Positions 45,410-55,506 of a stretch of DNA of 64,000 nt are shown one piece after another. Position 1 is the stretch's first letter, and each line of letters begins with the position of its first letter. A program made the position numbers and the translations under genes. The DNA comes from Pedobacter caeni (GTDB taxonomy: Bacteria > Bacteroidota > Bacteroidia > Sphingobacteriales > Sphingobacteriaceae): assembly GCF_900129215.1 (NCBI RefSeq), contig NZ_FQUQ01000001.1:1643456-1707455 (forward strand). The letters are read 5' to 3'. Under the pieces are notes generated by a model. That model was not told the DNA's origin. It did no database searches and saw only the letters and a program-made list of their open reading frames with translations.

Positions 45410-46018
45410 ATGGAAAAATACGACCCTAGAGTAGATGCTTATATTGAGCAAGCTGCCCCATTTGCCCAACCCATCTTAAGACACATCCGGAATCTTGTTC
45501 ATCAGGCTTGTCCGGAATTGATAGAAACGATGAAATGGAGTTTCCCTCATTTCGATTATAAGGGAACGGTTTGCAGCATGGCCTCCTTTAAAAGCCACTG
45601 CACCTTTGGCTTTTGGAAAAGCAAGCTCCTCCCTGATCCCCATCACTTACTGGGAGAAAGCCAGGACCAGGCCATGGGACAGCTGGGCCGGATCAGTTCC
45701 ATTGCCGATCTGCCGGAGGAAAGTGTTTTCATCACTTATGTTCAAAATGCCGTTATCCTGAATAAAGAAGGAATTAAGATGGAGAAAAAGCCGCTTGCGG
45801 CAAAGATCGAGCTCGTGATCCCTGATTATTTTGCCCGTAGTCTGGCCGAAGCGCCGGCAGCCCAGGAGCATTTTGACCGCTTCAGCTATTCTCAAAAAAA
45901 GGAATACCTGGAATGGATTGTAGAGGCGAAAACCGAAGAAACCCGTCAGAAAAGACTTACTACAGCACTCGAATGGATTGCTGAGGGGAAATCCAGAAAC
46001 TGGAAATACCAACGTTAA
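45410..46018 (+). CDS. YdeI/OmdA-type DUF1801 protein
   Basis: 202 aa from ATG 45410. N-terminal DUF1801 domain (KYDPRVDAYIEQAAPF, then ETMKWSFPHFDYKG) and C-terminal bacteriocin-protection/OmpD-associated (YdeI-like) helices with FDRFSYSQKKEYLEWIVEAK and ARSLAEAP. ATG 45377 is in frame but adds a non-conserved 11-residue extension. Function poorly known; the YdeI family is linked to cationic-peptide resistance in some bacteria. Convergent with the S41 peptidase gene (4-nt overlap). Confidence 0.85.
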   Translation: MEKYDPRVDAYIEQAAPFAQPILRHIRNLVHQACPELIETMKWSFPHFDYKGTVCSMASFKSHCTFGFWKSKLLPDPHHLLGESQDQAMGQLGRISSIADLPEESVFITYVQNAVILNKEGIKMEKKPLAAKIELVIPDYFARSLAEAPAAQEHFDRFSYSQKKEYLEWIVEAKTEETRQKRLTTALEWIAEGKSRNWKYQR

Positions 46019-48195
46019 TTCTTAGCAAACACCAAAGCTTTATCCAATACTTCGTCGCGGCCTGTCTTCAAACCAGAGGGAGTAGACCGTACAACAATAT
46101 CAGGTATTATTCCCTTATAATGGCTTTTAGTACCGTCCGCATTTGTCACTTTTGTTCCTGTAAAAAAGACACGGAAGTCATCGAACAGATTAATGGTCTG
46201 CACATCTCCATTCGTACCAGAGGTTGCTTTGCCAATAATTGTTCCCAGTTTCAATCCCTTAACATAACCTAGAATACTCTCCGACTGACTCTGTGCGCAG
46301 GCATCTGAGAGGAAGATGATCTTGCCATTGAAGTAGGGAAGCTTAGGCCCCAGATTCCATCCCATACTTTCGAAATCTTTACTGTTGTTAGCCGGGCTTA
46401 GTTTTGGAACATGCATCCATTTTGTGTGTTCTGAACATTGAAGCAAATGACCAAAAATTGCACTGACATTTTCTTTTGGATAGCCTCTCATATCAAAGAT
46501 GATTGACTTAGCGTGTTCTAACCGGGATAAGGAGGCGTTGATGTTTTTCATTACGGAATCGCCGGTGAGGTTGAAATAATAGACATTGTCTGAAAGTTGA
46601 CCGTCTTTTGGAACATATCCTGGCATCGCTACCGGACGATACTCCTCGGCTGAACTCAACCTGGGAATTTTGAAAGCACTGCGAATACCGTTATTATTGA
46701 TGACCAGCTTCGTTGAATCAGACAAACCGTCAAATAACCCCAGAAGAGATTTGTAGCTTCGCCATTGCGGGGAACCTGAAACAAGCCTGAATCTGGAGTA
46801 AAATATTTTCTGAGCTGATTCACCATCAATCGAATCAATGACGCTACCTACTGGTATATATTTTAACGAGGAATCTAAAACACGTTTGACATAGATTTTG
46901 TCGTCAATCATTTCTGATTCTATACTAACCGATTTCTCTTCCACCCTATCTGAACCGGAATAACTAATTCCCATATGGCCGTCGTTTAATTTTGCGGACA
47001 TCAGTCTTAGTGATTCTAAAAAATCCTGACTATTGTTATCTTTTATAGTTCTCGCAAATAAGAAGGAAAATAACTTTTCAGGATTAGTCTTCGTATCCTC
47101 CCAATAGGGAAAAGCAAATTTCAGGACCGATAAGGTGATGACCAGATTCGCAAGTCGGGCCTCCTGAGCATATTCCTTTGGCTTTTTTGACCAATAATCT
47201 TTTATCCTTTTTTGGAACGCGACTAGTAACATGGAGTCCACTTTAGGATAAGTCGCTATTTCCGTGGCATAAAGAGTACCTGGAATGGAGGCATATATTT
47301 TTCTACCCAGTTTTACTGAAGTGATCTCTGAAATTGAGGCAGGACTGGTAAAATAAAACCTTTTATCCTCTGCAATACTTAAAACGATATTCAAAGGGGC
47401 ATTGCTGGCTTCCAGTGGTGCTTTAAAGTCAAACGTTATCTTGCCCCTTCTGGAAAAAACCTGAATGTTTGGTTTGTTTATTTTAACGATTCTATATTTT
47501 GGAACTCTAAGTGTAAAATTGATACTCTTTTCGCCCTCAGGTAGATTTCCCTGGAATCTGTATCGGATCGTTTTTCCAGTGATGCGATTCGTATTAGATT
47601 TATTCTTCAGTTTTTCAGCACCATCAAAAGCGGCAATAAATAAATTGTTCTGCTTACAATCGGTTATATCTCCCGTAACCTCCACCGTCAATTCATAACG
47701 ACCATTAATTGTTTCGTCTAATTTTAGGGTAGACAGAGGATAGTCGGTATAGTTCAGCTCTACAGCATCTCTATTATTTCTTTGACTTTTATAGAATGGC
47801 GAGCCATTAGGTAAAGCTAAACCACGATGTATCCAGTTTACCAGCTTATATTCCGATGGCTTTTCCGGTATAATTTCACTTAACGCCCTATCTTTTAGTA
47901 TGGGAATGCTATCAATAATGACTGAAGGGGCAATTGGTAGCATCAATGCCTTTAATTCGCGAATAAGCTCTTGATCATTCTGAGCAGACATGACCTGATG
48001 AACACCATATAATGAAAAGAAAAACCAGTTCAGCTTTGTTACTTCATCCGAAGGATGAAAGAAACGAACATAACCGTAAAGTTCCGAAAATGCTTTTAAA
48101 TTTCTTTCTTTTTGTTTAAGCGTTTGCGCTGACCCAATACTATAAGTCAAAATTAGTAATAGGACAAAGAAAGGCTTAAGTCTATTTGGGTTCAT
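46015..48195 (-). CDS. Exported S41-family peptidase
   Basis: 726 aa with a signal peptide (cut after SA, about residue 23). The first 380 or so residues are beta-rich and unassigned, followed by a PDZ-like stretch (IPVGSVIDSIDGESAQKIFY) and the S41 peptidase core: IIFDMRGYP, catalytic Ser in LSDACAQSQSES, Lys in IGKATSGTNGD, and HYKGIIPDIVV at the end. The nucleophile pattern SxxE and the Lys are intact. A tail-specific-protease-like enzyme in the periplasm or outer membrane. The unassigned N-terminal half is longer than in CtpA-type proteases. Confidence 0.88.
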   Translation of the reverse strand: MNPNRLKPFFVLLLILTYSIGSAQTLKQKERNLKAFSELYGYVRFFHPSDEVTKLNWFFFSLYGVHQVMSAQNDQELIRELKALMLPIAPSVIIDSIPILKDRALSEIIPEKPSEYKLVNWIHRGLALPNGSPFYKSQRNNRDAVELNYTDYPLSTLKLDETINGRYELTVEVTGDITDCKQNNLFIAAFDGAEKLKNKSNTNRITGKTIRYRFQGNLPEGEKSINFTLRVPKYRIVKINKPNIQVFSRRGKITFDFKAPLEASNAPLNIVLSIAEDKRFYFTSPASISEITSVKLGRKIYASIPGTLYATEIATYPKVDSMLLVAFQKRIKDYWSKKPKEYAQEARLANLVITLSVLKFAFPYWEDTKTNPEKLFSFLFARTIKDNNSQDFLESLRLMSAKLNDGHMGISYSGSDRVEEKSVSIESEMIDDKIYVKRVLDSSLKYIPVGSVIDSIDGESAQKIFYSRFRLVSGSPQWRSYKSLLGLFDGLSDSTKLVINNNGIRSAFKIPRLSSAEEYRPVAMPGYVPKDGQLSDNVYYFNLTGDSVMKNINASLSRLEHAKSIIFDMRGYPKENVSAIFGHLLQCSEHTKWMHVPKLSPANNSKDFESMGWNLGPKLPYFNGKIIFLSDACAQSQSESILGYVKGLKLGTIIGKATSGTNGDVQTINLFDDFRVFFTGTKVTNADGTKSHYKGIIPDIVVRSTPSGLKTGRDEVLDKALVFAKN

Positions 48196-48340
48196 GCAAA
48201 TGAAATTAGGTATTGTATGAGCAGCACAAATATTTTTTAACCTTATTTAACAAAAATGGAATAGCTAAGCGAACTAAAACGACGGTTAAAATGTAACAAA
48301 TCAGGCCATATAGCTGATTTATACCAAAATAAAATTGATT

Positions 48341-48348
48341 TATCTTTA
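48341..48348 (+). promoter_or_regulatory. -7-like box of the sigma-factor gene
   Basis: TATCTTTA, one base from TAnnTTTG, 17 nt before the ATG at 48366. Confidence 0.35.
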
Positions 48349-48365
48349 CCTTCGCCCCGGGATAT

Positions 48366-48944
48366 ATGGGGGTTTACGTTAATTTTTCTGATCAGAAACT
48401 GCTGGGCGAGCTCCGTCTGGGCAATAGAGTTGCGTTTACGGAACTCTTTAACCGTTATTGGAAGAAACTGCTGGCCATCTCCTATACCTATACCAAAGAC
48501 CGTTCTTCATCAGAAGAAATTGTGCAGGAGGTTTTCATCGGCCTCTGGAACAGAAAAAATCAGCTGGACATTAAAAGCCTGGAAGCCTACCTCGCTACCG
48601 CCGTTAAATTTTCCGTTTTTAAGAGCATCCATCAGCAAAAAAGAAGAGAAGAACTCGCCATGTTAAACTATCAGACTGAGCTTGTTGCACTCGATGAGGA
48701 AAAGATCCATGCTAAATTTCTACAGGAATACATTGATGGGATTGTGGAACAACTTCCTGAAAAATGCAGGCTCGTGTTTAAATACAGCCGGAATGATGGA
48801 TTGTCTATTCCCGAGATTGCAAAGGAAATGGACATTGCCGAAAAAACCGTAGAGGCCCACCTCACCAAGGCATTGAAGACCTTAAAGAAAGACCTGAACA
48901 ACTCCGGAACCTTTCTTATTGCCCTTTCTTTACTAATCAAATAG
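48366..48944 (+). CDS. ECF sigma factor, FecI-like
   Basis: 192 aa. Sigma region 2 (AFTELFNRYWKKLLAISYTYTKDRSSSEEIVQEVFIGLW) and region 4 (LPEKCRLVFKYSRNDGLSIPEIAKEM with an HTH). Regions 1 and 3 are absent, as expected for an ECF factor. Next to FecR and an STN-bearing SusC gene it should direct transcription of the downstream SusC/SusD operon when the receptor is loaded. 94 nt upstream of fecR. Confidence 0.93.
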   Translation: MGVYVNFSDQKLLGELRLGNRVAFTELFNRYWKKLLAISYTYTKDRSSSEEIVQEVFIGLWNRKNQLDIKSLEAYLATAVKFSVFKSIHQQKRREELAMLNYQTELVALDEEKIHAKFLQEYIDGIVEQLPEKCRLVFKYSRNDGLSIPEIAKEMDIAEKTVEAHLTKALKTLKKDLNNSGTFLIALSLLIK

Positions 48945-49038
48945 GGATTTCCATCTTTTTTAAATTTATTTCAATTCCCACTAAGGGTAAAGCCTCTTCT
49001 CGATGTACATCCTGGTAATTAGCCCGGTGCTCCTTACT

Positions 49039-50223
49039 ATGAAGAACGAAAATCTACCCTTATTAATCGAAAAATACATCAATGGCACTGCGAGTCCACA
49101 GGAACGCGAGCAGTTATTGGACTGGTACCGGTCGCAACAACCCGAACAGGTCGAATGGCCTGCAGCAACGGAAACCGAAGAGACAGAAACCTACAACCGT
49201 ATGCTTTCCGGAATTGATCAACAAATTGACCAGCAAATTGACCGTACTTACAAAGCACCTGTGCCTCAGACAAAGTGGTATTATATGGCTGCTGCCGCTG
49301 CAGTTTTTCTCGTTGGTTCTTTAGCGGTATACTTTTACAATGACCAACCTGCAGCTGCTCCTATGCCTGCACTTAGCTTCAAAAACGAGGTGAAACCGGG
49401 TGGAAATAAAGCGATACTAACACTTGCCGATGGATCTGAAGTCGTTTTAGACGGCGCAACAAAAGAAAGTTTTGCCCATCAGCAGGAAGTAAATATAGCC
49501 AGGGTTGGTGAGGGTCAGTTGTCTTTCGACCGGCAATCAGACACACAAATCCCAGCTTCAACAGCAGTAAAATACAATGTGATCAGCACGCCAAAAGGTG
49601 GCCAATACCGTGTGGTTCTTCCTGATGGCACTAAGGTATGGCTCAATGCTGTTTCCTCTATCCGTTTCCCAAGCTATTTCAGTGCGGGAGAAAGAAAGGT
49701 GGAAATTAGCGGGGAAGTCTATTTTGAAGTCACGAAAAATAAAACCATGCCTTTTCGTGTGATTTCCGGAGATCAGGCACTGGAAGTACTGGGAACTAAA
49801 TTTAACGTCAATGCTTATGCAAATGAAGGACAGATCAGCACCACATTGGCTGAAGGAAGTGTCCGGTTAAAAAGAAGCAGTTCAGCAGCATCAAGCATTC
49901 TTAAACCCGGCGAGCAATCACAATTGAAGACTGGTAAGAGTAAACTGGCCCCAAAAATTGTAACTGCCGATCTTGAAGAGGTCCTGGCCTGGAAAAACGA
50001 AACTTTTATATTCAACGATACGCCCATCACAGAGGTGATGCAGCAAATAGAACGATGGTATGATGTAGAATTAGTTTACAGCGGCCATAAACCGGATCTC
50101 CTCTTTACCGGGATCATTCCAAGAAACAGCAATTTATCCACCTTCCTGAAAGTACTGGAAGGAACCGGAGGATTAAAATTTGGTATTGACCATCAAAAGG
50201 TCATCATCCAAAGCATCAGATAA
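49039..50223 (+). CDS. FecR-type anti-sigma factor
   Basis: 394 aa from ATG 49039. Cytoplasmic N-terminal part (LPLLIEKYINGTASPQERE), one membrane helix (WYYMAAAAAVFLVGSLAVYF, about 84-103), periplasmic FecR domain with VISTPKGGQYRVVLPDGTKVWLNAVSSIRFP and ISGEVYFEV, and a C-terminal DUF4974 (FIFNDTPITEVMQQIERWYD). It holds the sigma factor and relays the signal from the STN domain of the receptor. Upstream Met at 49003 is not typical of the family. Confidence 0.93.
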   Translation: MKNENLPLLIEKYINGTASPQEREQLLDWYRSQQPEQVEWPAATETEETETYNRMLSGIDQQIDQQIDRTYKAPVPQTKWYYMAAAAAVFLVGSLAVYFYNDQPAAAPMPALSFKNEVKPGGNKAILTLADGSEVVLDGATKESFAHQQEVNIARVGEGQLSFDRQSDTQIPASTAVKYNVISTPKGGQYRVVLPDGTKVWLNAVSSIRFPSYFSAGERKVEISGEVYFEVTKNKTMPFRVISGDQALEVLGTKFNVNAYANEGQISTTLAEGSVRLKRSSSAASSILKPGEQSQLKTGKSKLAPKIVTADLEEVLAWKNETFIFNDTPITEVMQQIERWYDVELVYSGHKPDLLFTGIIPRNSNLSTFLKVLEGTGGLKFGIDHQKVIIQSIR

Positions 50224-50282
50224 ACAAGAACAAATGACCACCACAAAATCAACAAACCACATGAAACCAAGTCAATAAACCC

Positions 50283-50375
50283 GCATTGCAGGTAAGCAGG
50301 AAAATAACCAACCCGGTTCGCGGCCGGGAAGGTCAATGCTCAGGCTTGCCCCAAAGAAAATCCGGTAATTACCGG
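50283..50375 (+). promoter_or_regulatory. Structured leader before susC, candidate pseudoknot
   Basis: Several pairing blocks: GCATTG (50283-50288) with CAATGC (50334-50339); GGTAAGC (50291-50297) with GCTTGCC (50344-50350), which crosses the first pair and so would form a pseudoknot; CCCGG (50312-50316) with CCGGG (50324-50328); and a 14-bp palindrome CCGGTAATTACCGG (50362-50375). It sits in the 193-bp fecR-susC gap, and may control susC expression. Confidence 0.4.
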
Positions 50376-50416
50376 GATTGCATATCCTTCATCTTAAACC
50401 CAAACATTTCAAATTT

Positions 50417-53400
50417 ATGAAAGTACGACTACATTCTAAAGTCAGAAAAAAAGTATTCATCATCATGAAACTAACCACCATTATCCTGATCACCCTAGGT
50501 ATTCAGGTAAGTTCAGCTTCTTTTGCCCAGAGAGTAACCATCTCGAGGCAAAACAGCACACTAAAAACCATTCTGCAAGACCTGAGAAAACAGACCGGTT
50601 ATTACTTTATGTTCAACAATGAGGTCATCAAAAATTCGAGATCCCTCTCACTCGACCTTAAAAACGTGACCTTGAATGAGGCCCTGACTGAAATTTTCAA
50701 ATATCAGCCATTGACTTACAGCATTGAAAAGAACATTATTGTCGTAAAGCAAAGGATTGAAAATTTGCAGTCCGGAGCTGTTGCCGCAAAAGTCATCACC
50801 ATTGAAGGCCGGGTAACAGATGACAAAAACCTTCCTTTACCGGGAGTGACCATCGTCGTGAGAGAAGGTAAAGCGGTAGCGATTACCAACAGCGATGGTT
50901 TTTATAAGATCAAAGCGGAAGAAAACCATACCCTGCTCTTCTCCTATCTGGGTTTCAAAAGAGAAGAAGTTCCGATTAACAAAAGGACACAGATCAATGT
51001 CATCATGACGGTGAGCTCCAATGAACTCAATGAAATGGTCGTGGTTGGATATGGCTCCCAGCAAAAGAAACTGGTAACCGGTGCAATTGGAGTGGTCAAA
51101 GGAGAAGAACTGGCTCAATCCCCTGCGGTAAACCTGTCCAACACTTTAATGGGTCGGGTAACTGGTTTATCGACCTCACCAAGCAGTTCCGGTGCCCCTG
51201 ACCGGGACCGTTCCACAATTAAGATCCGTGGTCTGGGTGAGGCACTCATAGTAATCGATGGAGTAGCCAGAGAAGGTATGGGTATTTTGGGAATGGAGAT
51301 CGATAAACTTGATCCCAATTCCATAGAAACGATCAGTGTACTTAAGGACGCATCAGCAGCTGTATATGGTGCAAGGGGCGCAAACGGAGTTGTCCTGATT
51401 ACCACCAAACGCGGTAAAACAAACGGTAAAGTTTCTTTGAATTACAGTGGTAATTATGGGTTCCAGCAATCCACACAATTGCCGAAGTTCCTGGATTCTT
51501 ACAACTATGCCCTGTTGAACAATGAAATGTTCGACAATGACAAAGCCGAGAAAGGCAGTTCAACAAGAACTAAATATACGGAAGAAGAGATTCAGAAATT
51601 CAAAGACGGTTCGGATCCCGACCGCTATCCGAACACCAACTGGTATAAGGAAGTATTGAAAAGTTCTGCGGTTGCGATCAAACATAACCTCAGCTTAACG
51701 GGCGGCGGAACCAATTCCCGTTATTTCCTTAGCGGGACTTATACCGGTCAGGATGGACTGATCAGTACTTCCGGAATGAAGAGATACGGAATCGTCAGCA
51801 ATGTGGACCTTGATGTGAGCCCAACTACTTTGGTTTCTGTTGGCTTAAATTATGTCACTGAAACAGGAAAAAATCCCGCCAGCTTCGGAGAAGGTGTGTT
51901 CAGCCGGATGGCGGTATTGGGATCTGTTGCCCCTGCCCGTTTTTCGAACGGATTGTATGCTTATTCCGGATTTTCGGGAAACCCCTTAGCCGATGCCCTT
52001 GAAGGGAGCGGGTACAATAAGGCGTATAGAAATATTTTCACGGGAAGCTTAAAACTAACACAACAAATTCCCTTTGTAAAAGGACTTTCTGCTACTGGTT
52101 TAGTAACCGTAGATAGAAACAACGGCAAAACCAAAGCCTTTACCGTTCCTTTTCCGGTCTACTCCCTAAATGCTTTAAAAGATGAATACAAATTGGAAAA
52201 TGGTACAGAAAGGGCTTCATTAAGCGAGAACATTTCTCAGAACAACAACGTAAACATCCAGGTTTCCATGAACTACAAAAGACTGTTTGGCAAACATTCG
52301 ATCAGTGCATTGGCCTTATATGAGCAAAATGAGCTCAAAGGGGAAACCATCACAGCAGAAAGAAGCAATTTCCCAATATCCAGTGTAGACCAATTGTTCC
52401 TTGGTGATCCCAATTCACAGAAAAGCTCTGGAAATGCGATGGAAAGTGCCCGTCAAAGTGCAGTTGCCCGTTTGGTTTATAACTACAACAGCCGTTACAT
52501 CGTAGAAAGCAATTTCAGGTATGACGGTTCCCCATTTTATCCGAAAGGTAAAAGAAGGGCCTTATTTCCTTCTTTGGCAGTAGCATGGATCCTATCTGAG
52601 GAAAATTTCATTAAAGACAACTATCCATTTATTGATGAATTGAAAATCCGTTCTTCTTACGGAAAACTGGGAAATGACGGAGGTGCATTGTATTCTTATT
52701 TCTATAATTATACTTTACTTCCTGTCGGTTATGTATTTGGGACTAATAATGCGCTTGCCCCTATGGCAAGAATTTCCAATAGCTCAGTTCCCAACACCAA
52801 TATCACCTGGGAAAAGGTAAACTCCTTTGATATCGGAATAGATGCAACATTATGGAAAGGCCTGTTGGGTGTAGAAGTAGATTACTATAACAAATATAAA
52901 TATGACATCCTTCGTAACAAAGGCTATGATGTTCCTTCGACTTTTGGCTTACTTGCACCATTGGAGAATTTCGGTAAAGAGCGTTATTACGGGTTTGAAT
53001 TTGCCCTATCTCATCGAAATAAAATCGGACAGGTAAGTTATTCTGCAAGGTTAAACATGACCTTTACCAAAAGCAAGGTAATTGATTACGGAGAGAACGA
53101 AAACATGCTACCTGGTTTACGTCAGGAAGGCCTGCCGGTAGGTACTGCCCGTATTCTTAAAGCAGATGGAATTTTCAGGGATCAGCAGGATGTAGACAGC
53201 TGGCCAAAATACCTGATCAGTCCCGGAGGAACCCCGGTAAGCGGAAAACCAGGTGACATCAGGTATTCTGACCTGAATGGCGATGGCGTGGTAGAACTTT
53301 ATGCCGGTAGCCCGGACAGAAACGTACTCACCAAATACATCGTTCCACCAACAATTTACGGTTTATCCCTTGGATTTAAATGGAAAAACTTTGCTGCTGA

Positions 53401-53797
53401 TGCCTTCTTTCAGGCTTCTACAGGAGTGTATATCAATTATGCCCCGGCAGCAGACTTAACGAATTTCTATCAGTTACACCTCGACAGGTGGACACCCGGG
53501 CGTCAGGATGCCAGTTATCCGAGATTGCTATCAAACTATGAAGCCAACAGATACCCTTCTACTTTCTATGTAAAGAATGGAAATTACCTCAAGCTCAGGA
53601 CTGCACAACTGTCTTATACCCTGCCACAGGAATTACTTAAAAAAGTAGGAATTTCTTCGCTTACCCTTACCGGACAAGGACAGAATTTATTCACCATTAC
53701 CAGTAACAAAAGGTTTGATCCGGAATCTTCGGGGACATTTGCCAACTCTTATCCTCCCCAAAGAATCTTCTCTTTTGGTCTTCGTTTAGGCCTTTAA
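50417..53797 (+). CDS. SusC-type TonB-dependent receptor with STN domain
   Basis: 1126 aa from ATG 50417. N-terminal signal region (LTTIILITLGIQVSSASFA), STN domain (about 45-100; STLKTILQDLRKQTGYYFMF) for signalling to FecR, carboxypeptidase-regulatory-like domain (about 128-205; ITIEGRVTDDKNLPLPGVTI), plug (VVVGYGSQQKKLVTGAIGVV, IKIRGLGEALIVIDGV, VLKDASAAVYGARGANGVV) and a 22-strand barrel ending FSFGLRLGL. Takes up large nutrients together with the SusD neighbour. Start 50378 (TTG) adds no recognised sequence. Confidence 0.94.
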   Translation: MKVRLHSKVRKKVFIIMKLTTIILITLGIQVSSASFAQRVTISRQNSTLKTILQDLRKQTGYYFMFNNEVIKNSRSLSLDLKNVTLNEALTEIFKYQPLTYSIEKNIIVVKQRIENLQSGAVAAKVITIEGRVTDDKNLPLPGVTIVVREGKAVAITNSDGFYKIKAEENHTLLFSYLGFKREEVPINKRTQINVIMTVSSNELNEMVVVGYGSQQKKLVTGAIGVVKGEELAQSPAVNLSNTLMGRVTGLSTSPSSSGAPDRDRSTIKIRGLGEALIVIDGVAREGMGILGMEIDKLDPNSIETISVLKDASAAVYGARGANGVVLITTKRGKTNGKVSLNYSGNYGFQQSTQLPKFLDSYNYALLNNEMFDNDKAEKGSSTRTKYTEEEIQKFKDGSDPDRYPNTNWYKEVLKSSAVAIKHNLSLTGGGTNSRYFLSGTYTGQDGLISTSGMKRYGIVSNVDLDVSPTTLVSVGLNYVTETGKNPASFGEGVFSRMAVLGSVAPARFSNGLYAYSGFSGNPLADALEGSGYNKAYRNIFTGSLKLTQQIPFVKGLSATGLVTVDRNNGKTKAFTVPFPVYSLNALKDEYKLENGTERASLSENISQNNNVNIQVSMNYKRLFGKHSISALALYEQNELKGETITAERSNFPISSVDQLFLGDPNSQKSSGNAMESARQSAVARLVYNYNSRYIVESNFRYDGSPFYPKGKRRALFPSLAVAWILSEENFIKDNYPFIDELKIRSSYGKLGNDGGALYSYFYNYTLLPVGYVFGTNNALAPMARISNSSVPNTNITWEKVNSFDIGIDATLWKGLLGVEVDYYNKYKYDILRNKGYDVPSTFGLLAPLENFGKERYYGFEFALSHRNKIGQVSYSARLNMTFTKSKVIDYGENENMLPGLRQEGLPVGTARILKADGIFRDQQDVDSWPKYLISPGGTPVSGKPGDIRYSDLNGDGVVELYAGSPDRNVLTKYIVPPTIYGLSLGFKWKNFAADAFFQASTGVYINYAPAADLTNFYQLHLDRWTPGRQDASYPRLLSNYEANRYPSTFYVKNGNYLKLRTAQLSYTLPQELLKKVGISSLTLTGQGQNLFTITSNKRFDPESSGTFANSYPPQRIFSFGLRLGL

Positions 53798-53822
53798 TTT
53801 ATTCATCAAAAGATCAAAGAAA

Positions 53823-55460
53823 ATGAATCGTCACACTACTAAATATACCATCGCAATTTTATTTGCAGGCCTGATCAGTTTCAGTTCCTGCCAGAAAGAC
53901 TTCCTTGACCGGAAACCTCTGCAACTTATTTCAGAAGAAACGTTATGGCAAGACCCGAAATTAATAGAACTGTCTCTAAATGAGTTTTACAACTTTCAGA
54001 ACACGGGTTTTGCAACAGCTTACCTGCCCGCTACCAATACAGATGATCTTCAGGTGATTGGTGCTGAGGAAAGCAAAATTTCCGGTTACCTGACCGGCAA
54101 TTTCCTCGTGGAAACCTTTCCTCAGAGAAACCTTTGGAAAGACAGTTATGGGCAGATCAGAAAAATGAACTATTTTATAGAAAGGGCCGCTACAGCTCCG
54201 GTACTTAGCGAACAACAGCGCAAAGAATTCGTTGCCCAGGCGAGGTTCTGCAGGGCTTTTGTCTATTTCCAGCTGTTCAGCAATTTCAAAGATGTGCCTC
54301 TGGTACTTAAGGCACAACTGATAGATGAAGCTCAGGATAAACCCCTGAAAATGAACCACAATGAAGGCATTTCCTTTATCAGCACTGAGCTTGATCTGGC
54401 TGCTGAAACACTACCAGCTGCTTACCCGACTGCAGAAATCGGCCGCATTACCAGCGCTGCAGCGCAAGCTTTTAAATCAAGGGTATTGTTATGGGCTGCA
54501 AGTCCCCTAAACAATGTATCAAATGATCTTTCGGCATGGCAAAAAGCTGCAGAAAGTGCAAAAAAGGTAATGGATGCCAATGCTTTTTCCTTACAGGCAG
54601 ATTACAACGATCCCTTCCTTAAAAAGAATGTGCTGATTAAACCGGAAGTAATTCTGGAATACCGTTACAATGGACAAAAATCAGAAAAACAACATGGTTA
54701 CGATAAAAATAACAGTCCGGCGGGATACGGAGGAAGAGGTGTTAACGGGCCTACGCAGGAGCTGGTGAACGAATATGAAATGAAAAACGGAAAGCTATAT
54801 AACGAAACAGGATCAGGATATGACCCGGCAAATCCTTACGCAGGCCGTGACCCACGTTTCGAAAAATCCATCCTTTTCAATACCGCCCCATTTAAAGGCC
54901 GTCCGGTAGAAACCTTTACTAAAGGGAAAGACATGCCAACCACCAATGCATCACCAACCGGTTTTTACACCAGGAAGTTTATTGCAGAAGATTTTGACTA
55001 CAACAAAGATCCCAATACAACCAGCAGCAGCAACTGGGTGATCCTTCGTTACGCAGAGATTTTATTGAACTATGCAGAAGCACAGAACGAATTCAGCGGA
55101 CCAGACGGAACAGTATACCAGGCCATCAATGACATCCGGAAAAGAGCTAAAATGCCGGAACTGCCAACAGGCTTATCTCAGGAAGAGATGAGGGTAAAAA
55201 TCCGTCATGAAAGAAGGATTGAGCTTGCTTTTGAAGATCAGATCAGATACAATGACCTTCGTCGCTGGAAACTGGCAACAGCGTTACTGAACAAGTCAGT
55301 AAATGGCGTTACCATCACCAAAGCAGTCAACGGAACCTTTACCTATGCGCCAAAAATCGCCGGCGGCAGGGTATTTACCGAGAAGAACTACTGGTTACCG
55401 ATTCCATTGGTTGAAATCGGAGTAAACCCGAATTTAAAACCACAAAACCCGGGTTGGTAA
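53823..55460 (+). CDS. SusD/RagB outer-membrane binding lipoprotein
   Basis: 545 aa. Lipoprotein signal with Cys23 in ISFSSCQKDFLDRKP, then the TPR-like SusD core: RQMNYFIERA-type helices, FCRAFVYFQLFSNFKDVPLV, RITSAAAQAFKSRVLLWA, and the C-terminal YAEILLNYAEAQNE with IRHERRIELAFEDQIRYNDLRRW. Caps the SusC pore and binds the nutrient at the cell surface. 25 nt after susC. Confidence 0.95.
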   Translation: MNRHTTKYTIAILFAGLISFSSCQKDFLDRKPLQLISEETLWQDPKLIELSLNEFYNFQNTGFATAYLPATNTDDLQVIGAEESKISGYLTGNFLVETFPQRNLWKDSYGQIRKMNYFIERAATAPVLSEQQRKEFVAQARFCRAFVYFQLFSNFKDVPLVLKAQLIDEAQDKPLKMNHNEGISFISTELDLAAETLPAAYPTAEIGRITSAAAQAFKSRVLLWAASPLNNVSNDLSAWQKAAESAKKVMDANAFSLQADYNDPFLKKNVLIKPEVILEYRYNGQKSEKQHGYDKNNSPAGYGGRGVNGPTQELVNEYEMKNGKLYNETGSGYDPANPYAGRDPRFEKSILFNTAPFKGRPVETFTKGKDMPTTNASPTGFYTRKFIAEDFDYNKDPNTTSSSNWVILRYAEILLNYAEAQNEFSGPDGTVYQAINDIRKRAKMPELPTGLSQEEMRVKIRHERRIELAFEDQIRYNDLRRWKLATALLNKSVNGVTITKAVNGTFTYAPKIAGGRVFTEKNYWLPIPLVEIGVNPNLKPQNPGW

Positions 55461-55506
55461 TTTTCCTTTTTAACATACATATATCAAATATCAATTTAAT
55501 CCTTTA

